Shown here one piece after another: positions 45,491 through 53,856 of a DNA stretch of 64,000 nt. A program made the translations under genes and the position numbers. The DNA comes from Clostridium jeddahitimonense (GTDB lineage Bacteria > Bacillota > Clostridia > Clostridiales > Clostridiaceae), in NCBI GenBank assembly GCA_000753455.2, contig LM994670.1:3469250-3533249 (forward strand), given 5' to 3'. How positions within the stretch are numbered: the first letter of the stretch is position 1; every line of letters starts with the position of its first letter. The notes below the pieces were generated by a model. It saw only the letters and a list, made by a program, of their open reading frames with translations, ran no database searches and was not told where the DNA came from.

Positions 45491-46519
45491 TTATTTTAAA
45501 TTCTCATGTATTGAATTAAGTAACTTTCCAGTTTCATCGGCATCATATAGCCAGAATAAAACACCTTTTAAGTTATTTTCTTTTACGTATTCACATTTGT
45601 ATTTAACTGATTCTTCATCGTCGTAAGATATAAAGGAACTTCCATTAAATAAATATGGAGCTTTAGCTACATCATCCCAATATCTTATATATCCATTTTT
45701 ATTTATATACTCTCTATCTAATTCAGTATAATCTGGTCCAAAAGCTCCTGTAGTACCACAAACTTGTAAGTATCCATTATTTATATTAGGTACCTTATCC
45801 CATTTTCTTGAGTAAAATGCAGCTCCAATAAGTAGCTTTTCTTTCGGAACTCCTGCTTCTACGAATATCTTAACCGCCTCATCAGCACTTATAGTAAATA
45901 TATCGCCTTGTGGAGAGTAAAGGTTAGTATGATGCCCACTTAATATCTGGAATCCACCTCTTAAATCATATGTCATTAACATAATATAATCTAAATACTT
46001 TTGAGCTTCACCCATATTAGTGAATTTAGTATAATATTTATCTGCACCGGCAGCTATAGTTAACATATAATACTTATTATCTTTTTCACCTTGAAGATTT
46101 AATTCATCTCTCATAGCTTTTAAAAGCAAAGTGAAGTTCTCCTTATCATTTGGACTAGAATTTATACCTGATATTGAACAACAAGGATATTCCCAATCTA
46201 AGTCTAACCCATCAAGTTTATGCTTTATCATAAACTCTACAGCTTCTTTAGCAAAGGCTTTTCTTGATTCTTCTGTTGAAGCCGCTTCAGAATATCCACC
46301 ATTGCTCCATCCACCAATAGATATAATAGCTTTTAAATCTGGATTCCATTCTTTTATTTTATCTAAAAGATGAAAGTTTTTTACTTTACTATCAAGCTTA
46401 CCTTCATCATTATATTTGCAAAATGCTATATTAAGATGAGTTATTTTTAATGCATCTTCCTTTGTCATTCTTTCTAATCCAGCTTGTCTTATATATGCTG
46501 CAACATATTTTTTATCCAT
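45491..46519 (-). CDS. GH18 glycosidase (chitinase-like), cytoplasmic
   Basis: 342 residues from the ATG at 46519 (AGGGAG, 10-nt spacer; an ATG three codons upstream is too close). TIM barrel with SIGGWS, the catalytic DGLDLDWEYP (acid Glu110) and the Tyr-rich MTYDLRGG strand with a chitinase insertion domain after it. No signal peptide or binding module, so it should act inside the cell on imported chitin- or N-glycan-derived oligosaccharides. The upstream RpiR regulator on the same strand supports amino-sugar metabolism. Confidence 0.88.
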   Translation of the reverse strand: MDKKYVAAYIRQAGLERMTKEDALKITHLNIAFCKYNDEGKLDSKVKNFHLLDKIKEWNPDLKAIISIGGWSNGGYSEAASTEESRKAFAKEAVEFMIKHKLDGLDLDWEYPCCSISGINSSPNDKENFTLLLKAMRDELNLQGEKDNKYYMLTIAAGADKYYTKFTNMGEAQKYLDYIMLMTYDLRGGFQILSGHHTNLYSPQGDIFTISADEAVKIFVEAGVPKEKLLIGAAFYSRKWDKVPNINNGYLQVCGTTGAFGPDYTELDREYINKNGYIRYWDDVAKAPYLFNGSSFISYDDEESVKYKCEYVKENNLKGVLFWLYDADETGKLLNSIHENLK

Positions 46520-46639
46520 AGTTATCATTCTCCCTAACCTTAATATTTTAAATTTACTTTCAATTGTTATACCTTTTCCTTTAGTGTCATACTTTCTATA
46601 AGTTCTTTTATATTTAAACTGTCATTCATTTTTATTTCC

Positions 46640-47461
46640 TTAAGACTGTTCTTTATTAATAGACTTATGAACCTTTATATTCATTTCTGTAATTCTATCC
46701 TTATCAATTTCACGTAGCCTATTAAATATTTGTTCTAATACAAATAACTGTGACATCTCAGTAATTAAAGTACTTCCTTCTTTCCCTATTTCCTTACCTG
46801 CAGTAATTACTACAACATCACTTACTTTAGTTATTGGTGACATTCTATTATTTGTAATACATATAGTCTTAGCTCCATTCTTCTTTGCTAGCTTTAATAT
46901 GTCTATTGTTGCTTTTGTTTCACCAGATATACTAAAACCAATAACAACATCCTTGTTGCTTGCAAGGTTTGCTGTTAGTATCTGAATATAATTATCAGAG
47001 TTAGAAAATGCCTTATGTCCCATAGAGTTAAGCCTTATCTGAGCTCCTACTGCTGACAATCCTGAAAACCCTATTCCAAATAGAAATACAGTATCACTAT
47101 TCTTTATCATACTTGCAGCCCTATTTATTTCTTTATAGTCAGATAAATTTAAAGTATCATCCATCATCTCAACTATCTGGTTATATGTATTACTTATACA
47201 ATCCTCTTTTAAACTCTTCTTTTCACCTTTTATCTCACTGGCTAATTTATTTCTAAATTCATGATACCCGCTAAATCCTATCTTCTTGCAAAATCTTAGA
47301 ATAGTTGTTTCGCCTATAGACAATTTATTAGATAATTCATTTATATTCATATATGAAACTTCCATAAAATTATCTAATAGGTATTGTCCAACTATCTTTT
47401 CCTTCTTAGTTAAAAATGAAAATAAACTTTTTACATTTGTTAATATACTTATATCACTCAC
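46640..47461 (-). CDS. RpiR/MurR-family regulator with SIS domain
   Basis: 273 residues from a GTG 7 nt after AGGAG. N-terminal HTH_6 (about 1-77; SNKLSIGETTILRFCKKIGFSGYHEFR) and C-terminal SIS phosphosugar-binding domain (about 105-240; GIGFSGLSAVGAQ, GFSISGETKATID). Such proteins sense phosphosugars such as MurNAc-6-P or GlcN-6-P. It lies upstream of the GH18 gene on the same strand and is its most likely controller. Confidence 0.87.
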   Translation of the reverse strand: MSDISILTNVKSLFSFLTKKEKIVGQYLLDNFMEVSYMNINELSNKLSIGETTILRFCKKIGFSGYHEFRNKLASEIKGEKKSLKEDCISNTYNQIVEMMDDTLNLSDYKEINRAASMIKNSDTVFLFGIGFSGLSAVGAQIRLNSMGHKAFSNSDNYIQILTANLASNKDVVIGFSISGETKATIDILKLAKKNGAKTICITNNRMSPITKVSDVVVITAGKEIGKEGSTLITEMSQLFVLEQIFNRLREIDKDRITEMNIKVHKSINKEQS

Positions 47462-47825
47462 CTAAATACTCCTATTTCTTCTTCCTAATATAAAATCCAA
47501 GGTGATAATCGTTTACACTTCATAGTATATCATCGCCCTTGTATTACAACAATATTTTTTCCTATTTTTTTAACTTTTAGGAACTTTTATTCCATTTATC
47601 ATATATTTTCAACTCATCACTATTTCAATTAGGAATATTTTTTCCTAATTAGAATAAAGGAAGTACTCTACTGTTCACTTCCCTTATTATTTCTTTAAAT
47701 TACTAAAATAGATACTTAAAACATAATTGTAAAAATATGTTTTATACTTATATCTTTTTATGTATAATAAATAATGAATAATTGTATAAATCCAAAAAAT
47801 TAATAATTAAAATGGGGGTACATTA
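47462..47825. other. Non-coding region between the divergent RpiR and zinc-ribbon genes
   Basis: 364 bp without a gene. Near the RpiR start an imperfect inverted repeat with CAAGG half sites (47498-47541) may be an operator. Two hairpins follow: AATTAGGAA/TTCCTAATT (47627-47650) and AATAAAGGAAGT/ACTTCCCTTATT (47653-47688, with ATTTCTTT after it on the plus strand). Promoters for both flanking genes must lie here. Confidence 0.45.
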
Positions 47826-48155
47826 ATGATTTGCCCAGAATGTAAATCAAACTTTAATTATATAGATAGAATAAAATCTATGAATAGAAAGAACAGTAAG
47901 ATACAGTGCAGAAATTGTAAAAATATATTTGTTAGAAAAAAGAATTCAGGAAGGCTAGTAAGCTCACTAGTAACTGGTGTATTAATTTTTATATCTTCGC
48001 TTATAGGTTCATCATTAGGAAGACAATATTTTAAAAACAGTATATTAGTACCATTAATAATAAGCCTTATAGTAGCAGTTATATTATTTATATTCTATTT
48101 TATATCTCAAAATTGGTGGAAGTATGAAATATATAACAAGGATTTAGAACAATAG
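47826..48155 (+). CDS. Zinc-ribbon small membrane protein (paralogue A)
   Basis: 109 residues. N-terminal CPEC, 21 residues, CRNC: a two-CXXC zinc ribbon like the family described as CXXC-20-CXXC proteins. Two membrane segments follow (about 45-64 and 72-92), then QNWWKYEIYN at the C-terminus. Good GGGGG ribosome binding site. About half identical to the protein at 49968-50291, which is encoded in the opposite direction. Function unknown. Confidence 0.7.
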   Translation: MICPECKSNFNYIDRIKSMNRKNSKIQCRNCKNIFVRKKNSGRLVSSLVTGVLIFISSLIGSSLGRQYFKNSILVPLIISLIVAVILFIFYFISQNWWKYEIYNKDLEQ

Positions 48156-48254
48156 CTTTAATTCTTATTATTAAATTTAGACGAGTTAATAATATTGCAA
48201 AATTAGTTATCTTAAATGTATTAATTATATTAGATTAGAAAGTGAGATAAAAGT

Positions 48255-48803
48255 ATGGAGTTTTATTCAGAAAATAGTAATATAAATACAGATAATATAA
48301 AGCCCTGTTATAAAACAATTTATGAGTTAGAAAAGTATTTACTTATAAATTATAATGCTGATCTTATAGAAGAAATAGATGAACGTACTTTGAAATTTTG
48401 TAAATATAATATTATAAATGCTAAGCTCCCTTTATTATTTCAAGAGACTATAGGAACTGATTCAGCTGAGTATAGAGGTGAGGATAAATTACTATTGGAT
48501 ATAGAAGTAATAAATAATCTGCCTAAAAGTAAATTAGATTTAGATATTGTTCAATATAAGTTTGATGTGATTATAGAAGATGTCCTAGTAGGCAATTTTG
48601 ATGTAATAATAGAGAGAACTACGGAGTATGTAAATCCAAGCTTCCATCAGCTTTACGACAATGATTATTATAAAAATAAATTAATGGCTATTATGGTTGA
48701 TATTATTTTATATCAAGGTGTTACTAAGAAAGATATAGATACAAAATCAGAACGATTTATAAAGTATGTTACAACAAAGGATTATTTTAAAAGGTATTTG
48801 TAA
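48255..48803 (+). CDS. Hypothetical protein, 182 residues
   Basis: Soluble, acidic, no signal peptide or membrane segment. Contains a repeated motif (a DIVQYKFDVIIEDVLVGNFDVIIERTTEY region) and a helical C-terminus. I do not recognise a family. GTGAGAT ribosome binding site. In the same direction as the zinc-ribbon gene 99 bp upstream and may be co-transcribed. Confidence 0.6.
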   Translation: MEFYSENSNINTDNIKPCYKTIYELEKYLLINYNADLIEEIDERTLKFCKYNIINAKLPLLFQETIGTDSAEYRGEDKLLLDIEVINNLPKSKLDLDIVQYKFDVIIEDVLVGNFDVIIERTTEYVNPSFHQLYDNDYYKNKLMAIMVDIILYQGVTKKDIDTKSERFIKYVTTKDYFKRYL

Positions 48804-48974
48804 ATTGATATCATTAAGTTAAATCAATATTTTTTTATTTTAGCAAGGTTAAGATAGTTATTATCTTACTTATAAATTTTATGATAAGTTAGAAAATAAA
48901 ATTGAACAATCTTAAAATTTAGCGTGACAATGTATTATATTGTGAGTAATAAATAAGGGGATATAGGAGATATA

Positions 48975-49253
48975 ATGGGAATGGGTAGAGATATGTGGAA
49001 TCAAAAACAAATAAATAAGAAAGCGCTTAATGTAATGAGTAATATTTGTTCCATAAGCATAATAATATTGGTGTTTATTCAGATTTTAGGAATCTGGAAA
49101 GATGCAATATATGTATTTGAACCATTGCTTGGTGCGCTAATGTTGATTCAAGCTATTCAAAATTGGAAAAAAAATAAAGTAGTTACTATATTGAGTTTAT
49201 GTGCTGCAATACTTATTTTTTTAGCTACAATTTTTATATTTGTGACTAAATAA
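48975..49253 (+). CDS. Small membrane protein, 92 residues (DUF3953-like layout)
   Basis: Three hydrophobic segments (about 24-42, 48-63 and 70-89) after a short polar N-terminus, with a QNWKKNK loop before the last one. Layout resembles small Bacillus-type DUF3953 proteins, but I am not certain. AGGAG with a 6-nt spacer fixes the start at 48975. Function unknown. Confidence 0.55.
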   Translation: MGMGRDMWNQKQINKKALNVMSNICSISIIILVFIQILGIWKDAIYVFEPLLGALMLIQAIQNWKKNKVVTILSLCAAILIFLATIFIFVTK

Positions 49254-49511
49254 AGTCAATTTGTAGAGTTTGATTTATAATCAATTTTAAAATTTAGCTT
49301 AATACCCTGTTAGATGAATATAGTGATTGGTATTATATATTTAAGCAAGCAAAGAAAATTAAATTTAAAACCAATAATATGCTTAAAAGTTTATCATATA
49401 TAAGTATTCCGTATTTAGTCACCCAACTTTACCTTATCAAATCTTCATAATAATTTAAAATTGTAAACTTTTTTGATTTCTTCACATACTAATTTTATAA
49501 AACTGTTCATA

Positions 49512-49946
49512 TTAATCTAATTTTATATTAGTCGCATATCTAAAATATGGGATATATACTTCATCTATTTTTGCAAGTAATATCCTATCACCCCATTCTT
49601 CTTTTATATTACCTCCAAGTTCGTATATTTCTGTCCCCTTTTCTAATTTTGTAGAATTCCACTTTTTAAACTCTTCTTTCACATTGCTTTTATTAATAAT
49701 CCCTATTAGCTCACCTTTATTAATATCCAATTCATTTATCCATTTAACATCCTCTGCATTTATATAAATTTCTCTATTTACAATAAAAAAATCAGCATTT
49801 ATATCTCTAGATAAAATATTGCTTGGAGAAGTCCTTTTTGAATCTAATAAAACTTTACTAAAAATATAAAAAGATAAGAAACAAATAATAATTAAAGAAA
49901 TTACTACAATATTATAAATCTTATATTTTTTTATAGTATTATCCAT
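49512..49946 (-). CDS. Hypothetical membrane-anchored protein, 144 residues
   Basis: One N-terminal membrane segment (about 12-32, no lipobox), then a ~110-residue outside domain with a NKGELIGIINKSN strand and a KLEKGTEIYELGG segment, which suggests a beta-rich small domain. Unrecognised family. Follows the zinc-ribbon paralogue B by 21 bp on the same strand, so probably one transcript. Confidence 0.6.
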   Translation of the reverse strand: MDNTIKKYKIYNIVVISLIIICFLSFYIFSKVLLDSKRTSPSNILSRDINADFFIVNREIYINAEDVKWINELDINKGELIGIINKSNVKEEFKKWNSTKLEKGTEIYELGGNIKEEWGDRILLAKIDEVYIPYFRYATNIKLD

Positions 49947-49967
49947 GTTATATAATCAACTCCTCTT

Positions 49968-50291
49968 TTATAACTCACTATTATATTTTTTATACTTCCA
50001 CCAATTTTGAGCTATAAACAAAAAGATAAACAACATAACTCCTGTTGCAACTCCTATTATTAATGCTCCTGATATAATACTTTCAAAATATCTATGCACT
50101 AATGGTGAACCTATGGATATATTTATGAATACTATTATTCCAAATCCTAATGAATTTAGTAGTCTTCCTGATTTTGCTTCTTTTACAAATGTGTTTTCAC
50201 AATTTAAACATTGTATTTCCCCACGCTTATTATTCATAGATTTTATTCTATCTACAAAATTAAATTTTGATTTACACTCTGGACATCTCAT
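49968..50291 (-). CDS. Zinc-ribbon small membrane protein (paralogue B)
   Basis: 107 residues. CPEC and CLNC zinc-ribbon pairs 21 residues apart, two membrane segments, and a QNWWKYKKYN end, closely matching paralogue A at 47826. AGGGG ribosome binding site. An extended -10 promoter (TGTTATAAT) lies about 60 bp upstream inside a 31-bp sequence that recurs before the gene at 51220. Function unknown; co-directional with the 144-residue membrane protein. Confidence 0.7.
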   Translation of the reverse strand: MRCPECKSKFNFVDRIKSMNNKRGEIQCLNCENTFVKEAKSGRLLNSLGFGIIVFINISIGSPLVHRYFESIISGALIIGVATGVMLFIFLFIAQNWWKYKKYNSEL

Positions 50292-50345
50292 AAAACTTAC
50301 CCCTATATGTCATATTTATCTAACACAATTTAATACAATTATAAA

Positions 50346-50376
50346 TTAATTATAACATATTTTGTAAATACAGTAC
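50346..50376 (-). promoter_or_regulatory. Promoter repeat copy 1 (31 bp)
   Basis: 31 bp identical to 51543-51573. On the minus strand it contains TGTTATAAT, an extended -10, about 60 bp before the start of the zinc-ribbon paralogue B gene. Confidence 0.55.
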
Positions 50377-50460
50377 TATTCAATTTTCAAAGATCAAACT
50401 TTCTTAATTAGTTCGTAATAATTTCAAATTACTCATAATAATATTTGAATTGCGCATAAA

Positions 50461-50498
50461 AAAATATCGTATATTTATTTAAGATAATACGATATTTT
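50461..50498 (-). terminator. Terminator after the ClbS-like gene
   Basis: On the minus strand AAAATATCGTAT pairs with ATACGATATTTT around a 14-nt loop, then seven T. It is about 57 bp past the stop of the ClbS/DfsB-like gene. Confidence 0.72.
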
Positions 50499-50554
50499 GA
50501 CTAATTTAATATTATTAATTTTATGTTTATTTTATCTACTGGATAAGTCCAGAT

Positions 50555-51073
50555 TTATAACGCTAATTTCTTCCACTTTCTTATCTTAGTCCTAAAAGTC
50601 CCAAATGGTGCAACTGTATTTACATGAATAAATTTATATACTTCCCATATCGCTGTTTTGGTAGCCTCATCAGCCCACTTCCTTTTATGAGGCTTAAATA
50701 ATTCATCCTCAGTCATAATATCTATCATTTTATAAATATCATCAATATTTTTATCGAGCATATTTTTTAATTCCCTTAAAGATAAATGAGCATATGTATC
50801 TGTAAACCATTGATACAATTCACCTAATTGGTTCCATTTAAACATTTCAGTTGGTGTTTTGACTTCTAATCCTGATCTTTCATCATTTTCCCACTTTAGA
50901 ATTAAAGTTGTCCACCCCACTTGATAGGCAAGATTTTCGGCAGGAGTTCTACCCACTTCTTCATACCTTTTATCCTTAAAATCTTCAGGAATGCTATCAA
51001 ATTCTAAAATATATTTTTCATACGTTTTCTTAATTTCACCTTTTAATTCTTCTTTATTTTTATATACTATCAT
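50555..51073 (-). CDS. ClbS/DfsB family four-helix-bundle protein (DUF1706)
   Basis: 172 residues, soluble, mostly helical. Hallmarks: a MIVYKNKEELKGEIKKTYEKY start, a PAENLAYQVGWTTLILKWE helix, a PTEMFKWNQLGELYQWF region and the KRKWADEATKTAIWEVYKFIHVNTVAPFGTFRTKIRKW end. Members include ClbS, which protects against colibactin, but most are uncharacterised. No toxin biosynthesis genes are nearby, so a resistance role here is only a family analogy. Confidence 0.82.
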   Translation of the reverse strand: MIVYKNKEELKGEIKKTYEKYILEFDSIPEDFKDKRYEEVGRTPAENLAYQVGWTTLILKWENDERSGLEVKTPTEMFKWNQLGELYQWFTDTYAHLSLRELKNMLDKNIDDIYKMIDIMTEDELFKPHKRKWADEATKTAIWEVYKFIHVNTVAPFGTFRTKIRKWKKLAL

Positions 51074-51219
51074 TTAATATCTCCCTTTCAATTCCAATTC
51101 ACCACTTACAATATAATTTAATAATACCATTATTTACATGTGGCTTCAAATACCGTATTATTTAATTTTCAAAGATTATTTTTATTAATTAACTCTCATT
51201 AGTTTAAAATGATGCACTA

Positions 51220-51480
51220 TTACTGTAGTTTTCTACTACATTTAGGACAATATATTAATTCATTAGATTTCAGTCTGGGGTCAAACACATATCCACAATA
51301 TGAACATTTATATTGACGTTGAAAATAAAATCCGATGGACAAAATAATAATCGCTAAGATATATTTAACTAAACCCTCTAATACTGCCATTGGTACAATA
51401 GCAAGGAGAATAATAAAAAATCCTATCCGCTTATACTTTATACCTCTTTTGAATTGTTCCTGAACTTTTTCATCATCCAT
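51220..51480 (-). CDS. Small membrane protein with C-terminal zinc ribbon
   Basis: 86 residues from the ATG at 51480, 4 nt after GGGAGTAGG; upstream ATGs lack a site. A charged N-terminus (MDDEKVQEQFKRG), two close membrane segments (about 20-57), then CSYCGYVFDP and CPKC forming a zinc ribbon at the C-terminus. Unlike paralogues A and B, the ribbon is C-terminal. Unknown function; shares the 31-bp promoter repeat with paralogue B. Confidence 0.65.
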   Translation of the reverse strand: MDDEKVQEQFKRGIKYKRIGFFIILLAIVPMAVLEGLVKYILAIIILSIGFYFQRQYKCSYCGYVFDPRLKSNELIYCPKCSRKLQ

Positions 51481-51542
51481 TAATCCTACTCCCATCATTG
51501 TAATGAAACTGACTTTAACTCGCAATTTATTACGATTACGAG

Positions 51543-51573
51543 TTAATTATAACATATTTTGTAAATACAGTAC
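51543..51573 (-). promoter_or_regulatory. Promoter repeat copy 2 (31 bp)
   Basis: Identical to 50346-50376. The extended -10 TGTTATAAT lies about 65 bp before the start of the zinc-ribbon gene at 51220-51480. Confidence 0.55.
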
Positions 51574-51783
51574 CACTATCCAAAGCTCCAACACAATGAA
51601 ATCAAACCATAAACTGCTTTAATCTACTATTGGAAGATCTTTTATAAAACTTGCGTAGCATAGTAAATGTATCGCTTTTCTTTTTTCCTTAAATACTTTT
51701 ATAGCAACTTTAATATATTATTTACATTGGTTCAACCTTTCTTTACTTACATATAAAAGGGGAATGTTATGAGATGTACGTTT

Positions 51784-51936
51784 TTAATTCATCCTTATAT
51801 AAAATCTAATTTTCTCTTCTAACATATATAAATATGCATTAGACTTCCTATCTTCTCCAAATACTATTGCTTTTTTATATTCATGGTTAAATCTATTATA
51901 AGTTTCTTTAACTCTCCAAAATGTTTTCTTCTTCAT
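51784..51936 (-). CDS. Small hypothetical protein, 50 residues
   Basis: Starts at the ATG at 51936 behind AAGGAG. Very basic and aromatic (MKKKTFWRVKETYNRF, YLYMLEEKIRFYIRMN), with no membrane segment or metal site. The ribosome binding site and composition support a real gene, but I do not recognise it. Confidence 0.45.
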   Translation of the reverse strand: MKKKTFWRVKETYNRFNHEYKKAIVFGEDRKSNAYLYMLEEKIRFYIRMN

Positions 51937-52019
51937 AGTTATATCAACTCCTTCAACTGAAATTATTGACACAACTTTTAAATTCAAAACACTCTTAAAT
52001 ACATTTTAAATTAAAATTA

Positions 52020-52048
52020 TTAAAGGTTGGCAATTTGCCAACCTTTAA
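52020..52048 (-). terminator. Terminator of the amino-sugar-acid operon
   Basis: TTAAAGGTTGGCAA pairs with TTGCCAACCTTTAA around a tiny loop; AATAATTTTAATTT follows on the minus strand. It lies 33 bp past the KDG kinase stop. Confidence 0.75.
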
Positions 52049-52080
52049 TTTTGAAACCTTATTTAATTTTAATATATTGC

Positions 52081-53091
52081 TTATCTTATCAGATCTGTAT
52101 ATATTCCATTTTTTAATCTTTCAATATCATCAATAGTAACCATAGGACTATCTCCATAAGTCGTATGAGCTAATACCCCACTACAAGTAGCAAATTCAAC
52201 AATATCTTCATCATTATAATTATTTAGTAAAGCGTGAATTGCACCAGCTGCAAAGCCATCTCCTCCACCAACTCTATCATATACTATAAGATCATAGAAC
52301 TTACTAAATCTAATTCCATTCTTATTTAATAAATATCCTTGAAGTTGTTGTTCTTCTCCCTGCCCTTTTCTAATTGTTCCTAATATCAGGTCTATTGAGA
52401 AAATATCTCTCATTTTTCCAATTAGATACTCTAATTTTGCTTCTTCATTTAATTCTTGTGGACACTCTATCTCTAATAATAATTCAGCATCATTTTCACC
52501 TGCAAAAACTATATCTGCAAGATTTAGCATCTCTATATACTCAGCTTTTGCTAATTCCCTTTCATCATCACTCCATAAAGATGGCCTAAAATTACAATCA
52601 AATATAACCTTTATTCCACGTTCCTTTGCTTCTTTAGCAAGAGTTTTTGCACAATTCCTTGTATTAGAATTTAAAGCTAAAGATATGCCACATATATGTA
52701 CAGCATCCTTACCTTCTAGTAACTTATCAATATCATAATCATCTATATTACTCTTACCAAAAGAACTTTCTCTTCTATTCATATAAGTTACTTTTGAAGG
52801 TCTTCTTCCAACTCCAACTTCTAGAAAATACATTCCCATATGATCACCTTTAAATGAGATTAACTTATCATTAATACCTAATTTTCTTAGATGATCAGCT
52901 GCTGCATATCCTACGCTATTTTTAGGTAAAACTGTTGAAAAATAAACTTCATTACCTAATCTATATAATCCGGATAGTACATTAACTCCAGTACCTGTAA
53001 ATAAATATTCTAAATTGTTTGTCTGAGTTAATAGCTTATAATCAGGAGGCATTAGCCTCATCATTACTTCACCAAATGCTAATATTTTCAT
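52081..53091 (-). CDS. kdgK: 2-keto-3-deoxygluconate kinase (PfkB family)
   Basis: 336 residues. N-terminal FGEVMMRLMPP, a GTGVNVLSGLYRLG substrate loop and the ATP signature RVGGGDGFAAG (catalytic Asp near 280; GGGD in place of GAGD, common in KDG kinases). Makes 2-keto-3-deoxy-6-phosphogluconate (KDPG). Last gene of the operon, 13 bp after the DgaF-like aldolase that would split KDPG. Needed only if the ammonia-lyase product is not already phosphorylated, which bears on the pathway. Confidence 0.85.
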   Translation of the reverse strand: MKILAFGEVMMRLMPPDYKLLTQTNNLEYLFTGTGVNVLSGLYRLGNEVYFSTVLPKNSVGYAAADHLRKLGINDKLISFKGDHMGMYFLEVGVGRRPSKVTYMNRRESSFGKSNIDDYDIDKLLEGKDAVHICGISLALNSNTRNCAKTLAKEAKERGIKVIFDCNFRPSLWSDDERELAKAEYIEMLNLADIVFAGENDAELLLEIECPQELNEEAKLEYLIGKMRDIFSIDLILGTIRKGQGEEQQLQGYLLNKNGIRFSKFYDLIVYDRVGGGDGFAAGAIHALLNNYNDEDIVEFATCSGVLAHTTYGDSPMVTIDDIERLKNGIYTDLIR

Positions 53092-53104
53092 TATATCCCT
53101 CTTA

Positions 53105-53842
53105 CTAAGCTATATTTTTCACCATTTTAAGTAGTTCTTTTATATCTTCAACTTTAGTATTACCAGTTTCTTTATCAACTATTGATGTATATACGTGAGG
53201 AATAACCTTCTTTACTCCAGCATCAAGAGCTATCTTAACTATTTCTTCAAAGTTAGTTAAGTCAATTCCTCCTGTTGGTTCCATTATAAAGTCTAATTCT
53301 GCACAAGCTTTACATACTACTTCATATTCATCTCTAGTTTTTAATCCACCCATTGGGAAATACTTAACTGAGCTACATCCCATATCTTTTAACATTTGAA
53401 TAGCAGTATTAACTGGAACTATCCCTGCTTCTTCCTTTGAACTTAATGGCCCAGTTGATATCTTAACATATCCTGGCTTTCCACATGGAGATATTAATCC
53501 ATTTATTAAAGTTTCATTTTGACCTAATAATCCTCTAGTATGTCCGATACCTGTAAATACTTGATTTACGTGTTGTGGTTGAACCTCCTTAGATATATCA
53601 GCAACCATTTTCCATTGATTTGGATCTCCAGCACCTAATCCAACAGATACTGCATTATTTATTTCTTTTGCATATATCTTCATATCCTCAACAGCTGCTT
53701 CTACTGTTGGATAATTTTTTGAAAGTAATCCTACTAAAACATGACCTTCAGCAGCTTCATATACTTCCTTTGCATTTTCTAATGAATTAGCTAAAACATT
53801 TAAACATACTCTATTATTATAAAAATTTGCATTTAAACTCAT
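53105..53842 (-). CDS. dgaF: KDPG aldolase, DgaF type (PF07071)
   Basis: 245 residues, whole-length match to the DgaF/KDGP aldolase family by its motifs: NRVCLNVLANSLENAKE, VGLLSKNYPTVEAA, AVSVGLGAGDP, TGIGHTRG, SSVKYFPMGGLK (Schiff-base-type Lys) and MEPTGGIDL. Splits 2-keto-3-deoxy-6-phosphogluconate into pyruvate and glyceraldehyde-3-phosphate. Between the DgaE-like and KdgK genes, with 13-14 bp gaps. Confidence 0.87.
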   Translation of the reverse strand: MSLNANFYNNRVCLNVLANSLENAKEVYEAAEGHVLVGLLSKNYPTVEAAVEDMKIYAKEINNAVSVGLGAGDPNQWKMVADISKEVQPQHVNQVFTGIGHTRGLLGQNETLINGLISPCGKPGYVKISTGPLSSKEEAGIVPVNTAIQMLKDMGCSSVKYFPMGGLKTRDEYEVVCKACAELDFIMEPTGGIDLTNFEEIVKIALDAGVKKVIPHVYTSIVDKETGNTKVEDIKELLKMVKNIA

Positions 53843-53856
53843 ATTAATTTCTCCTC

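Noticed and set aside
47498..47541. CRP/cre-like site before the RpiR gene
   Set aside because: The CAAGG half sites match only imperfectly and the cre consensus spacing is off by one; kept only as a note in the region entry.
51768..51821. Plus-strand 17-residue peptide frame behind AAAAGGGG
   Set aside because: Very short and antisense to the 50-residue gene with a better start; no supporting evidence.
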